DNA of 20,703 nt, taken from NCBI GenBank assembly GCA_048213135.1, contig PS015021.1, forward strand, positions 142,331 through 163,033. Direction: 5' to 3'. A program made the position numbers and the translations under genes. This document shows, one piece after another, positions 10,550-20,560 of the stretch (position 1 is its first letter; every line of letters starts with the position of its first letter). Under the pieces are notes generated by a model. The model had not been told where the DNA came from and did not search any database. It was given only the letters and a program-made list of their open reading frames with translations. The stretch comes from Reclinomonas americana ATCC 50394 (taxonomy: Eukaryota > Jakobida > Jakobea > Jakobida).

Positions 10550-13500
10550 TCAAGCCGGCGGCGGCGTCAGGCACAGCAGGCTCTTGAAAATAGTGCACTG
10601 GCCACCGTTCTGGCACGCCACCACCACACGAGAGTCGTCGCTGGCATCGACAGAGACCCAGTCGCCTCGCACGAGACTCTCGTACCAGGTGACACCGACG
10701 TCGGTGGAGACAAAGAGCTGACCCGAATTGCCGCTTCCTGCCGCAAAGGAGCGTGTGTTGTTGTATGATATCTGCGCAATGGAGCTGCCGGCAACGGTGA
10801 ACACGGTGATGGTGCGGATCCATGTGACACCACCGTCGGTTGAGCGGTGCAAGCCCAAGAATGGGCTTGTCGCTAACAATTTGCTGCCATCGCCGTGACC
10901 GTCAATCGACGTGAAGAAGATGTTGGAGGTCTTGGTCCACGTTGCCCCGGTGTCCGACGATACGTAGACACCGTTCGTGCAGACTACAAAAATCTTCATG
11001 CCGTTCGCTGACACAAAAAGGTCTCGGACGGCCTGACTACCTGGGCGGAAAATCGCAGCCCAAGTGCTGCCGCCGTCCGCACTCACAGTCATATTGCCGG
11101 TAGCCAGCGCTACGGCGATTACCGAACCGTTACCGCTCACCGACACTCGAGTGACCGTTCCTCCTCCGCTGTTGAAGTTGGCAAGAACCCATGTGTCACC
11201 GCCATTCGTGGAGTAGTAGGTGCCGATGCTGTCAGCGTGCGTGCTGGACACAAGCAGCATCGACCCGTCGTTGCTCACAACAGGGTTACGGAACGAAACG
11301 GCAGCATTGCTGACAACCGTCGCAGCCGTCCACGTGCCACCGGCATTGCTGCTAACGTACACGTTGGCACTGTCGGCGTACAACATGGTCTGTCCGTCGC
11401 CGCTGACAGAAATCTCCGTCTTTCCTCCAGCGGCATTCACGCCGGCCGGAGACACGACGGTCGGGAAGCAGGTGCNNNNNNNNNNNNNNNNNNNNNNNNN
11501 NNNNNNNNNNNNNNNNNNNNNNNNNNNNNNNNNNNNNNNNNNNNNNNNNNNNNNNNNNNNNNNNNNNNNNNNNNNNNNNNNNNNNNNNNNNNNNNNNNNN
11601 NNNNNNNNNNNNNNNNNNNNNNNNNNNNNNNNNNNNNNNNNNNNNNNNNNNNNNNNNNNNNNNNNNNNNNNNNNNNNNNNNNNNNNNNNNNNNNNNNNNN
11701 NNNNNNNNNNNNNNNNNNNNNNNNNNNNNNNNNNNNNNNNNNNNNNNNNNNNNNNNNNNNNNNNNNNNNNNNNNNNNNNNNNNNNNNNNNNNNNNNNNNN
11801 NNNNNNNNNNNNNNNNNNNNNNNNNNNNNNNNNNNNNNNNNNNNNNNNNNNNNNNNNNNNNNNNNNNNNNNNNNNNNNNNNNNNNNNNNNNNNNNNNNNN
11901 NNNNNNNNNNNNNNNNNNNNNNNNNNNNNNNNNNNNNNNNNNNNNNNNNNNNNNNNNNNNNNNNNNNNNNNNNNNNNNNNNNNNNNCACAAAAGGAGAAG
12001 GACACACACATGTACAAAATGCAAACAGAGAGAGACAGAGACACACACACACACACACAGAGAGAGAGACGAAACACGCAGACAGAAAGATGGTAATTAC
12101 ATCATCTGTGAGTATCAGCTCATTTTTTCACCAGCAACGCGGGCAGTGCACAAACTCACCGCCTGAGCGCATCACAAATCCACTCAAGTTGGTGGCGTCC
12201 TCACGCGCCGGCGCGACAACCACGCGAGCCACAATGCTCTCAACCAGCGAGTTGCCGGCGACAGTGCCTTGCACGTTGGCGTTGAAACGCGAAGTGGAGC
12301 CGATCGACAGCGAAAAATTGTCACCGTGAATGTCGGCAGACGAGCCGTGAAAAGCCTTGCGGAACGTGTGCACACCGAGCAGGGCAGTGGTGTAGGTCGG
12401 CACCGTGGCGAAGGGGTACACAGCGGAGACGCTGCGTGGCTGGAGGGAGAAAGAGGACAATGAGGAGAGAGAGAAGGGGGAGAAGGGATAGATAAGCACG
12501 AGAAGGCAGAGAAGTGAGAGAAGAGAGTGAGAGCAGCGAGTGAATAAAGAGAGAGAGCGAGAAGATAGAAGAGCAAGAGAAATGAGAGAAAGAGGTGGCA
12601 TGAACGATCAAAAAACGAGAAAGAGAGTATGGCAACAATGAAGGGCAGGAGAGGGTTGGACGAACCGACTTGGCAGTGCGATCGGCAGACTTGGCAGACA
12701 CCCACGCCCTGTCAGTCAGCGACAGCTGAGTGTCCAAGCTGAATGCGTACGTGTGGTGCACGTAGTACGCCAGATACGCTGCGCGAGAGAACAACAGCAT
12801 GAGCAGGCATTCACAGCAGCAGCAGCACACTCAAATGTGACTTTCTTGACCGTGAGCACACACACGCAACTCAAAGAAAACGTGGGCGCGGGAGCACCAG
12901 CGGCGGTGATGACAGTGCACGCGGTGGTCAACGACTGCGTGGTGATGGTCGGCTCCGAGCAGTGAATGGCGGTGTCGCTGGCCGATGTGCCGCCGCTGAA
13001 GCTGTTGTCGTACTGCGTCAGTCCGAGCAACACACGCGGACGACGGTAGAAGCTGCGCGAGAAGGTGAACGGCACAGTGGTGCGGCTGGTGGTGGTCGAC
13101 AGCACGTGCGCATGAGTCGACGGGCTCGGCGCCGCAGAGTTCACACTGATGGTCTGGCTCGGAATCTGGCCGGCTTGCACATCGAACCCTGACGTCAGCT
13201 TCTCGCCGGAATCGACATAGGCTCCGTTGTTGATGGCCACACACAAGCGCAGCGCAGTGCCGCCAGTGACGCCATTGGGTGTCACCGACATGCGGAAGCG
13301 ACTGCAACCGAATGGCGATCCGCAGCCACTGGGACCAAGAGACGAGGCACTGGCACCAGCACCGCCGGCGACGGTGTCGTAAACGGCGGTGGCGCTGCAG
13401 TCCTGATCAATGTTGACGACCTTGAAGCTGGTGCAGCTGGTGAAGCCGAGCGATGGCGAGCCAATGTACACGTTGTTGGGCTTGCCGAACTCGAGGACCG

Positions 13501-14551
13501 GCGGGTTGACAAACGACACCGTCGGGGCGGAGGGACTGCTGACGAAGATGCGGTCGGCCGACAGTGGACTCACGTCGCCCTCCTGGAATCTGTGCAACAG
13601 CGAGGTGAGACCAATACATAGAAAAGGATACGGAAGGCAACACAGAGCACGCACTTGCCACACAGGTAATACACGCCGGCAGGGGCGAGCGCACAAGAAC
13701 CGAGTGCCGACGCGCCGAGAGCGCCCGGCTTGAAGTTAGAGCCAGTGGCGACGTTGAAGACGAGACTCTGCGAGCGCTGTCCAAACGGTAGCAACGCGAC
13801 ACTGGTGTTGGCGGGAGTGTTGCCAGAGCAGTCGGGAGCATCGTTGAGTGCGAATGACGCGCCAGGATTTCCGCTCCCTGTGACGGGGAAGTGATTGCCG
13901 GACACGGTGATGGCGGACGACGAGAGGCCGGTGATGAGTTGGATGTCGGACGCTGGCGCGAGAGAGACTGCACCCGAGAGTGAGAAGGCAGGCACCGACG
14001 AGTGATGCACAAGATTGCAGACGCAACAAATGGACAGGTTGGCCACAGCACGCTGGTTGGCGGCAGTGCCGGCACTGTCATTGTCGACACAGATAAAGTA
14101 GTCACCACCGGTGCGATCACCAGTGGAGTCCACATCGAGGTACACGTCGGGACCAGACGAGCCGCCACCATAGACGCTGGTGAATGCGATGGGCGCCAGC
14201 AGACGGCAGTTCTCGTCGCGGTAGACGCCAATCGACGACACCTGGTAGTCGAAGCCGTCGTCACTGGTGAGAGTAAAGTGCAATGTTCGACCAGAGGTGT
14301 TGGCCGCGATGCCGACGGCCGTGGGCGACCAGCCTGCACATAGAGAAAGGCGCGAAAATAAATGCAACGGTCATCATTCGCCGCACAAATGCGTGCATGT
14401 CAAGACTGAGAGCGCGTGGTTTTCGTGTGAACAATGCAGCACTACACGCACCAGCATTCACACAGGTGGCACAGAGGGTGAGGGAGATGACCACAATCGC
14501 CACGATCGAGAGAGGCCGAGTGACCCGACGGCGAGCGACAGTCGTCATCAT
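10550..14551 (-). CDS. Gene A: secreted lectin-like / Asp-box protein, first tandem copy, exon 7 interrupted by an assembly gap
   Basis: Exons on the minus strand: 14551-14452, 14333-14028, 13967-13655, 13589-12871, 12778-12666, 12439-12160, then exon 7, seen only from 11475 to the TGA at 10550. Its first part is lost in the N run at 11476-11986. By alignment with B about 483 coding bases are missing; that would give about 1,079 residues in frame. The start is the first of two adjacent ATGs (MMTTVARRR), followed by a signal peptide ending CVNA. Exons 4 to 6 nearly match B and C. The N-terminal module is more diverged (GWSPTAVGIAANTSG in place of VWSPPTVGLAANING). The propeller keeps six Asp-box positions (for example SADGGSTW, SSDTGATW, STDGGVTW) but has many substitutions and length changes relative to B. 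Sense, splice sites and order match B, so it is probably functional. Role inferred: extracellular ligand binding. Confidence 0.82.
11476..11986. other. Assembly gap (511 N) over the exon 7 / intron 6 junction of gene A
   Basis: Run of N. The left flank ends in exon 7 where it corresponds to position 6275 of gene B, and the right flank is intron 6. The missing part should include about 483 coding bases: the third lectin-like stretch and the cysteine-rich segment. Near-identity to B and C probably hindered assembly here. Confidence 0.95.
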
Positions 14552-14640
14552 GAGCGTGTGTAACAGCAGAGGAGTGGAGGACTGAGAGTGGGGTGGGTGT
14601 GGGAGGAGAGAGTGAGCTCGAACACACCCAGTGTGTGCGT

Positions 14641-15049
14641 CAAAAAGGAATACCAAAAACAAAAGAAGGGCGGGGACAACCGTTGGGTGGATCGGATGCA
14701 GGGAGGACGCGCGCGGTTTTGTGAAGGTGTCTCCTCAGTCAACCGCACGTCCGCAGCTTGTGTTGTCTGCAAAAAGACACACCAGATGCTGGGAGTGTAG
14801 TCCCAACATGCTGAACTGCCGTGTCCAGTACTTGTACACTGCAGGCAGATATTGCCCTTCAAGTGAGAGGAGAGTTGAAGGGAATGCGGAACAGGACAGA
14901 CAGAGGGAGAGAGAAGGAGAGGAAAATGCAAGGCACGAGGGAGGAAGGGTCAGGAAGGTGAGCGGGCAGACAGAGAAGATGCGGTTGGAGGGATAATCAG
15001 GACAGAGGATGAGAGGGCGTAGAGGAGACTAAACAAACCATTCTAGAGC
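14641..15049. other. Unassigned region upstream of gene A
   Basis: Purine-rich, moderately complex sequence between the gene array and the short tandem array. It should hold the promoter of gene A, but I see no recognisable core element. Short open frames on either strand lack recognisable domains and splice context. Confidence 0.5.
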
Positions 15050-16350
15050 GCTGATCGCTCGCAGGATGGCCTCAAGGACGTACGTTTGGATATTTGAGCT
15101 CCACGTGGTTACTGAAGAAGCCGGGAGTGGACGTGGGTGACAAAGGGAAAGGTGGATGTGGAGCGCAGAGAGAGAGGCAGACCAGCCTTGTTGAGCACTG
15201 ACTCCTCGCTGTCAGCGAGAAGCATCTCAAAGACGTGCGTTGGATTGTAGAGCTTCAGGTGGCTGCCGAAGGTGGCCAGGAGTGAGTGAGGACGACAGAA
15301 GGACGACGGCACGGAGTGACAGACATACCTTCTTGGGTGCTATCTCTCCCCATGTCGGCTCAGAGAAGTGCGTTTGGATTGTTGAGTTTGAGGTGACTGC
15401 TGCAGGAGGCCAGGATGAGAGTGAGGGTGAAAGAAGGGACAAGGGAAAGGCGAGTGTAGACCGACACTCTGAATGCTGGTCTCCCCAACGTCGGCAGGAT
15501 GCATCTCAAGCGTGTGCGGTTGACTGAGCATGGGGCGACTCACTGCTGAAGGAAGCCAATAGTGAGGGCAAAAGAAGGAAGAAGAGAACGCAAGAGAAGA
15601 AGACGAACCGAGTGATGCTCTCTCGCTGTTGGATGCACGACAGGACGTGCGTTGACTGTTGACTTTGAGGTGGCTGCTGGAAAAAGCAAGGATTGAGTGA
15701 GGGTGAAATGGGAAAGGCGGATTACAGGAGAGGCGAACGAACCTTCCTGAGTGCTGATCGGCAAGATGAATCTCAAAGACTGTAGCGGTTGATTGTGGAG
15801 CTTGGGAAGGCTGCTGAAGGAGGCCAGGAGAGAGTGAGGGTGAAAGAAGGGACAAGGGAAAGGCGAGTACAGGGGAGGCAGACCGACACTCTGAATGCTG
15901 GTCTCTCCAATGTCGACAGGATGCATCTCAAGCGCGTGCGGTTGACTGAGCATGGGGCGACTCACTGCTGAAGGAAGCCAGGAGTGAGGGCAAGAGAAGG
16001 AAGAAGAGAACGCAAGAGAAGAAAACGAACCTTCTTCTGAACGCTGTTCCCTCGCTGTTGGCAAGATGCACAAAAGGACGTGTATTTGACTGTTGCGTTT
16101 GGGGTGGCCGCCGAGTGAGGGCAATGAAGGGGAAAAGGGGATCGAGGGGGCGCACGCGAACCTTCCTGAGCGCTGATTGGCAGGATGAATCTCAAAGAAG
16201 AGCGGGTCATTGTTGAACATGTGATGGCTGGCCAGGAGTGAGGGCAAAGGAGTACGAGAACGCAGGAGAAGACGACAAACCTCCTGAGCGCGTCTCACAT
16301 TGTTTGTAGCATGCATCTCAAGTGACTGGGCAAAGGGGGACGCACTACTG
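15050..16350 (-). repeat. Ten-copy tandem array of an exon/intron-like unit of about 138 bp, in triplets of about 420 bp
   Basis: Aligning the plus-strand anchor (GCATCTCAA and variants) places copies near 15071, 15226, 15359, 15505, 15639, 15772, 15927, 16069, 16191 and 16317, with spacings of 122 to 155 bp. Every third copy is most alike (15505 with 15927, 15639 with 16069, 15772 with 16191), giving a higher-order period of about 413-434 bp. Read on the minus strand, most copies show a pyrimidine tract and CAG, then 65 to 81 bp of complex sequence, then a donor-like G|GTTCGT, GTATGT, GTTTGT or GTCTGC. One copy (near 16069) has CGG where CAG is expected. Candidate exon lengths (66, 77, 81, 68, 65, 81, 68, 80) do not preserve frame, so coding is doubtful. 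It could be a non-coding transcript, a decayed exon array or a satellite. Confidence 0.75.
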
Positions 16351-16471
16351 AGGGAGCAAGGAGCGCTTGGGAGTAAGAGAAGAAATGACAGAAAAGCAGC
16401 ACAAGAGAGGCAGACACAATGCGACACACCACCCACATTCCTTGTGGCGATGCAGAACTCTTGTCGCCGAC

Positions 16472-16473
<2 letters not shown>

Positions 16474-16512
<39 letters not shown>

Positions 16513-16539
16513 AGAGACGACGAGTAGGAGGAGGAGGAG

Positions 16540-16574
<35 letters not shown>

Positions 16575-16660
16575 ATGGGGTGCTGCGATCACTCTCTCTC
16601 TCCAACTCTCTCTCTCTCTCTCACTCTCTCACTCTCTCATCTCATCTCATCTCATCCGTG
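16474..16660. repeat. (GA)n, (GGA)n and (CT)n microsatellite cluster
   Basis: GA dinucleotides (about 16474-16508), GGA trinucleotides (about 16526-16543) and GA again (to about 16571) are followed by CT/TC dinucleotides (about 16591-16645) and CTCAT pentamers. The purine tract and the pyrimidine tract are reverse complements separated by about 20 bases of unique sequence, so the region could fold as a hairpin. Confidence 0.9.
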
Positions 16661-17127
16661 ATCTCGAGGTCGTCCTCACGACTGCAATGCTGCCCACTCT
16701 GCTCTTCACTCACCTCGCACAAGTAGAGCGACAAACACTGCTTCCCACTCGCCTCACACATTGCAAGAAGAGACAATCTAATCGCGAGGCTCCCCTGCTG
16801 TCCTGATCGATTGCAAGTCTCGCCAAGTGAACCGCACTCTCACTGTACAGCTCGACCACATGCACACTCGAGGATGTCGATGCACATGCACTGCCAAGTC
16901 GCAAACTTGACAAGCTCAATCGTGGGCGAAGACTGCAAAATCACCAGTACTGGTCCCTGCACGCTACAACGTGCGCCTCCACTAATCACTGTCACTTGCA
17001 TCGTCGTGTTACGTACGCCAGAAAGAGGGCCAGAAACGAACCCGGACAGCGGACAGCGCCAGCACAGCGGTCCTGTGCAACAATCATCGTCCTTCCTCGT
17101 TTTCTTGCTGTCTTTGAGCACTTGCAC
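16661..17127. other. Unassigned region upstream of the F-box gene
   Basis: Mixed-composition sequence without tandem repeats. It should contain the promoter and 5' UTR of the plus-strand gene starting at 17128. Open frames here begin only at TTG codons and show no domain. I see no clear promoter element. Confidence 0.5.
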
Positions 17128-18054
17128 ATGGCCGACCTCTCACAAGTTCTCCTGCTAGTGGCGGAGGTGGTGGTGGTGGAGGAGGAGGGGAAGGGCAAGC
17201 AAGAAGAGGTGGCCGATGCGTGTGCAGACCACATTCTGCAGTTTCTCTCGGCGCCAGAGTTGGCCTGTGCGCGACTGGTCAATCATGCGTGGGCGAGGCG
17301 TATTGGACAGGCGCGAAGAGAGCCCGCGGAGGGAATGTGGAGGCGGTTGGCGGTGGCGAGGTGGCCGGAGTTGGGTGAGTCAATGGGGGGAGAAGGGTGA
17401 GGGGAGAAGGGAGGAGAGGGGGGAGAAGGGAGGAAGGGAGATGTGAGGGAGAGACAGCTGAAGGAGCGAGGATTGAGTGCGTGAGAGTCTTGAGGAGAGA
17501 GAGAGAGAGGAGGGTAAAGACGAGAAGGAGAGACTGTGAGAGCTTGAGAGAGAGAGAGTGTGTGTGTGTGTGTGAAAGAGAGAGTGCGAGCGTAAAGGAG
17601 AGAAGGGTGGGAGAGAGAGAGAGAGAGAGAGAGTGATCATGAGAGACGTGAGGGAGAGGGAGAGAGACAACTGAAGGAGCCATGACTGAGTGAGCGAGGG
17701 TTTGAGAGGCAGAAGGAGAGCTTGAGTGAGAGGGACAAGACAAGACGAGAGAGAAAGAGAAAGAGAGAGGGAGAGGGAGAGCGAAGCAACAGGCAGACGA
17801 GAGCATTCGTGAGAGACAAGTGAAGGCGACTGACGAAGAGTGAGACTGGTGAATGTCTGGAAGGAGTACGACTGAAGGCAACAGGCGGAAGAGGGATATG
17901 AAGAGGCGAGTGCAAGGGAGAGAGAGGCAGACAGACAAGTGCAGTTTGAAAGAGAGAGAGAGCAAGGCGAGAGGAGAATGAGAGAAGAACAGAAGTCTGG
18001 CACAAGTCGTGCATCGTTGAGATAGACAGGAAGGTGCAAGTGGGACAGCAAGAC

Positions 18055-18105
<51 letters not shown>

Positions 18106-20560
18106 AGAGAAGAAGAGNNNNNNNNNNNNNNNNNNNNNNNNNNNNNNNNNNNNNNNNNNNNNNNNNNNNNNNNNNNNNNNNNNNNNNNNNNNNNNNNNNN
18201 NNNNNNNNNNNNNNNNNNNNNNNNNNNNNNNNNNNNNNNNNNNNNNNNNNNNNNNNNNNNNNNNNNNNNNNNNNNNNNNNNNNNNNNNNNNNNNNNNNNN
18301 NNNNNNNNNNNNNNNNNNNNNNNNNNNNNNNNNNNNNNNNNNNNNNNNNNNNNNNNNNNNNNNNNNNNNNNNNNNNNNNNNNNNNNNNNNNNNNNNNNNN
18401 NNNNNNNNNNNNNNNNNNNNNNNNNNNNNNNNNNNNNNNNNNNNNNNNNNNNNNNNNNNNNNNNNNNNNNNNNNNNNNNNNNNNNNNNNNNNNNNNNNNN
18501 NNNNNNNNNNNNNNNNNNNNNNNNNNNNNNNNNNNNNNNNNNNNNNNNNNNNNNNNNNNNNNNNNNNNNNNNNNNNNNNNNNNNNNNNNNNNNNNNNNNN
18601 NNNNNNNNNNNNNNNNNNNNNNNNNNNNNNNNNNNNNNNNNNNNNNNNNNNNNNNNNNNNNNNNNNAGAGAGAGAGAGAGACAGAACGAGAATGAGAAAG
18701 AGAAGAACAGAACCTGTTTGATAAGGCAAGACATGCATTCCTTGAGAGAGAGGAAGGCGATGAATGTGAAAGAGAGAGAGAGAGACGAACACAACCTGCA
18801 CACGGGCGTGTCTGCAAGGCAAGACGTGCATCGTTGAGAGAGAGAGAGAGGAAGATGCAAGTGGGACATCAAGACATAGGGAGAGAGCAAGACATTGAGA
18901 GAGAACGAGAACGAGAACGAGAAAGAGAGGAACAGAACCTTGATGAGGATGAGTCTGCAGTAGAATGTGCTCTCCCTTGTTGTTGGGTTCGGTCACTCAT
19001 TGCTCCGCAGCGATGAGAGCCGAGGACTTTGAGTGGATGGACTGCTATCGGAGGAAAGGTGAGAGTTGTTGGTTGTTGAAGCCGGGTGCAACAAGTGTTC
19101 TCACTGTCGCTCGATCAGCGCTGGAGCAAGCGACGACGCTGGAGGATATTGTGTCGCGAGACTCGGATCTCAGTCGCTGCTCGTTCTACGAGTGTCCGAA
19201 TGGGCATTTGTATGCCATTGGGGTGCGTGGTGGATGGAGGAACAGAGAAGCAGAAGGAATGGTTCATGCAGAGGGCCAGAGAGCTTGAACAGGAAGGCAG
19301 AAGGGACGACATCAGCAAAGCAATGCGATGGTTTCTCGACGACAACGCACAAGAGACGGAGAGACAGAAGTGGCGAAATGAGCAGAGTTTGCGGTTGCAT
19401 ATCACGATTCAGAAGAGCAGAGGCACTGACAGCACGTGGGTAACTGACAGAGAGAGAGAGAGAGAAAGTCGTGAGCAGGATTCATTCGTATTCTCTTCCC
19501 ACGCTCTTCGCCCTTCATTCCCTCCCACTCACTTCTCACCTCCTCCTCCTCACCCTCCACAGGAATGCCGCCTTCCCATGTTCGTCTCGCGTTGCCCGAC
19601 TTGCGGGGCCGAGTTGCGTCCCCTCCCTCATTCCCTCTCTCTCATCTCCTTCTCATCCTCGCTCGCAGAATCGGCGGCCGCGATCACAGCATGCTGCGCA
19701 CGAACCGCCGTCTGGCCGACTCGGTGCTGCGCCGTGACGCGCGACGCGACCTGTCCTCTCTCGACGCACAGGATCTGCGCGACAAGCAGTACGTGGATGT
19801 GGCGATTTACGGCCAGTCGTCGCCGTGGTTGAGCCGGCGACCGGTGCCGCCGCCACATGTTCTCTCGTCGGGCAGTGGAAGCGGCAATGAGGTTGTCGCC
19901 CGTCACGCACCACCGGCGAGCCGTGTGGTGGACAGCAGCAGCAGTGACGATGACGACGACGATGATGCCGCCGCGTGGAGCAATGTCGCTCTCGAACCGA
20001 ATGCGAACCCGCTGCTGGTCTCCGACGAGTCGCCACCCGACGCGTTTGTGTGCCCGCTCAGCCGCGCCGTCATGATGGATCCGGTGCGTGCGGCCGACGG
20101 CCACGTGTACGAGCGCTCGTGGATCTATGCGGCGTTCGAGCGGGCGCAGTTGGAGAGCGGCAGGAGTGTGTGGCGGTCGACCATCACGTTTCGCGAATAT
20201 GCCGACAGTTGCGCAAGAGGCGGAGGGGGAGGAGGAGATGGGGAACCGCCTTTATCTCATCGCGCTCTCTTTCCCTTTGTGTCCGTGCAGCCAATCTCGA
20301 GCCACAAGAGGAGCTGCAGCGCGAGATTGCCGAGTATCGCGCCTCTCACGCGGCACTAGTGCCGCCGCCGCCACCGCCACCCGTGCCTCCGACCCCCGAG
20401 CGTTTCCGTTGTCCGCTGTCACTGGCGCTGATGGAGGATCCGGTGCGTGCCGCCGACGGTGTGGTGTACGAGCGGAGCATGATTGCGGCGGTGATGGAGC
20501 ATGCGCGGCAGGCGGGTGACAAGCTGAGGTCACCGATTACGTTCGGCACCATCAATGATC
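17128..20560 (+). CDS. F-box / RZ-type zinc finger / tandem U-box protein, 5' part
   Basis: Six exons, 17128-17374, 19011-19058, 19119-19222, 19563-19612, 19669-20207 and 20291-20560, give 419 codons; the gene continues past the window. The start is the first in-frame ATG (MADLSQVLLL). Residues about 31-95 form an F-box-like domain (ILQFLSAPELACARLVNHAW, then MWRRLAVARWPEL and FEWMDCYRRK across intron 1). Residues 119-156 are an RZ-type zinc finger: CPNGHLYAIG, EC, then CPTCGAEIGG and RDH, with probable ligands C124, H128, C144 and C147. The finger is complete only after splicing at 19222/19563 and 19612/19669, which supports those junctions. An acidic Ser/Asp run lies at 239-249. U-box 1 is at about 274-330 (FVCPLSRAVMMDPVRAADGH) and U-box 2 at 364-419 (FRCPLSLALMEDPVRAADGV), with a proline run between. 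F-boxes normally bind Skp1 in SCF ligases and U-boxes bind E2 enzymes, so a ubiquitin-ligase role is inferred. Confidence 0.86.
17375..19010 (+). repeat. Purine-rich repeat-filled intron 1 of the F-box gene
   Basis: The intron has donor G|GTGAGT, acceptor TGCTCCGCAG|CG, and phase 1 on both sides. It is mostly GA-rich on the sense strand, with a (GT)n run near 17560 and (GA)n runs near 17613-17633 and 18058-18110. Imperfect longer repeats are also present: a GACAGCTGAAGGAGC-type unit at about 17453 and 17663, and a GTGCATCGTTGAGA...GCAAGTGGGACA-type unit at about 18008 and 18826. A gap interrupts it. No additional exon was recognised. Antisense Ser/Leu-rich frames are repeat artefacts. Confidence 0.8.
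18118..18666. other. Assembly gap (549 N) inside intron 1 of the F-box gene
   Basis: Run of N bordered on both sides by (GA)n, the likely cause of the assembly failure. An exon hidden here cannot be excluded, but the flanking exons join in phase and complete an F-box-like domain without one. Confidence 0.95.

Larger units (their letters stand above)
1..14640 (-). repeat. Head-to-tail tandem array of three gene-plus-spacer units, period about 5.2 kb
   Basis: Start codons lie at 4101, 9280 and 14551 (spacings 5,179 and 5,271), and stop codons at 5368 and 10550 (spacing 5,182). Similarity runs through exons, introns and spacers, so whole units were duplicated. Upstream of gene A, similarity to the flanks of B and C fades by about 14,640, which marks the right border of the array. 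The left border is outside the window. Confidence 0.93.

Noticed and set aside
15050-16350. CRISPR array
   Set aside because: Units are about 138 bp, diverged throughout, with no short constant repeat and unique spacers, and the surrounding genes are eukaryotic.
15540-16592. A 350-codon minus-strand gene across the 138-bp array
   Set aside because: It runs through repeated intron-like CT tracts and low-complexity Ser/Leu runs, and successive repeat units are read in different frames. That indicates chance openness in repetitive DNA.
16996-17127. An earlier start for the F-box protein, about 44 codons upstream
   Set aside because: The upstream frame opens only with a TTG codon and its residues are Arg-rich and featureless. 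The first in-frame ATG is at 17128.
17279-18996. Two long minus-strand frames rich in Ser and Leu across 17.3-19.0 kb
   Set aside because: They read the CT complement of GA microsatellites and pass through a run of N. There is no domain, and the plus strand here is an intron of a well-supported gene.
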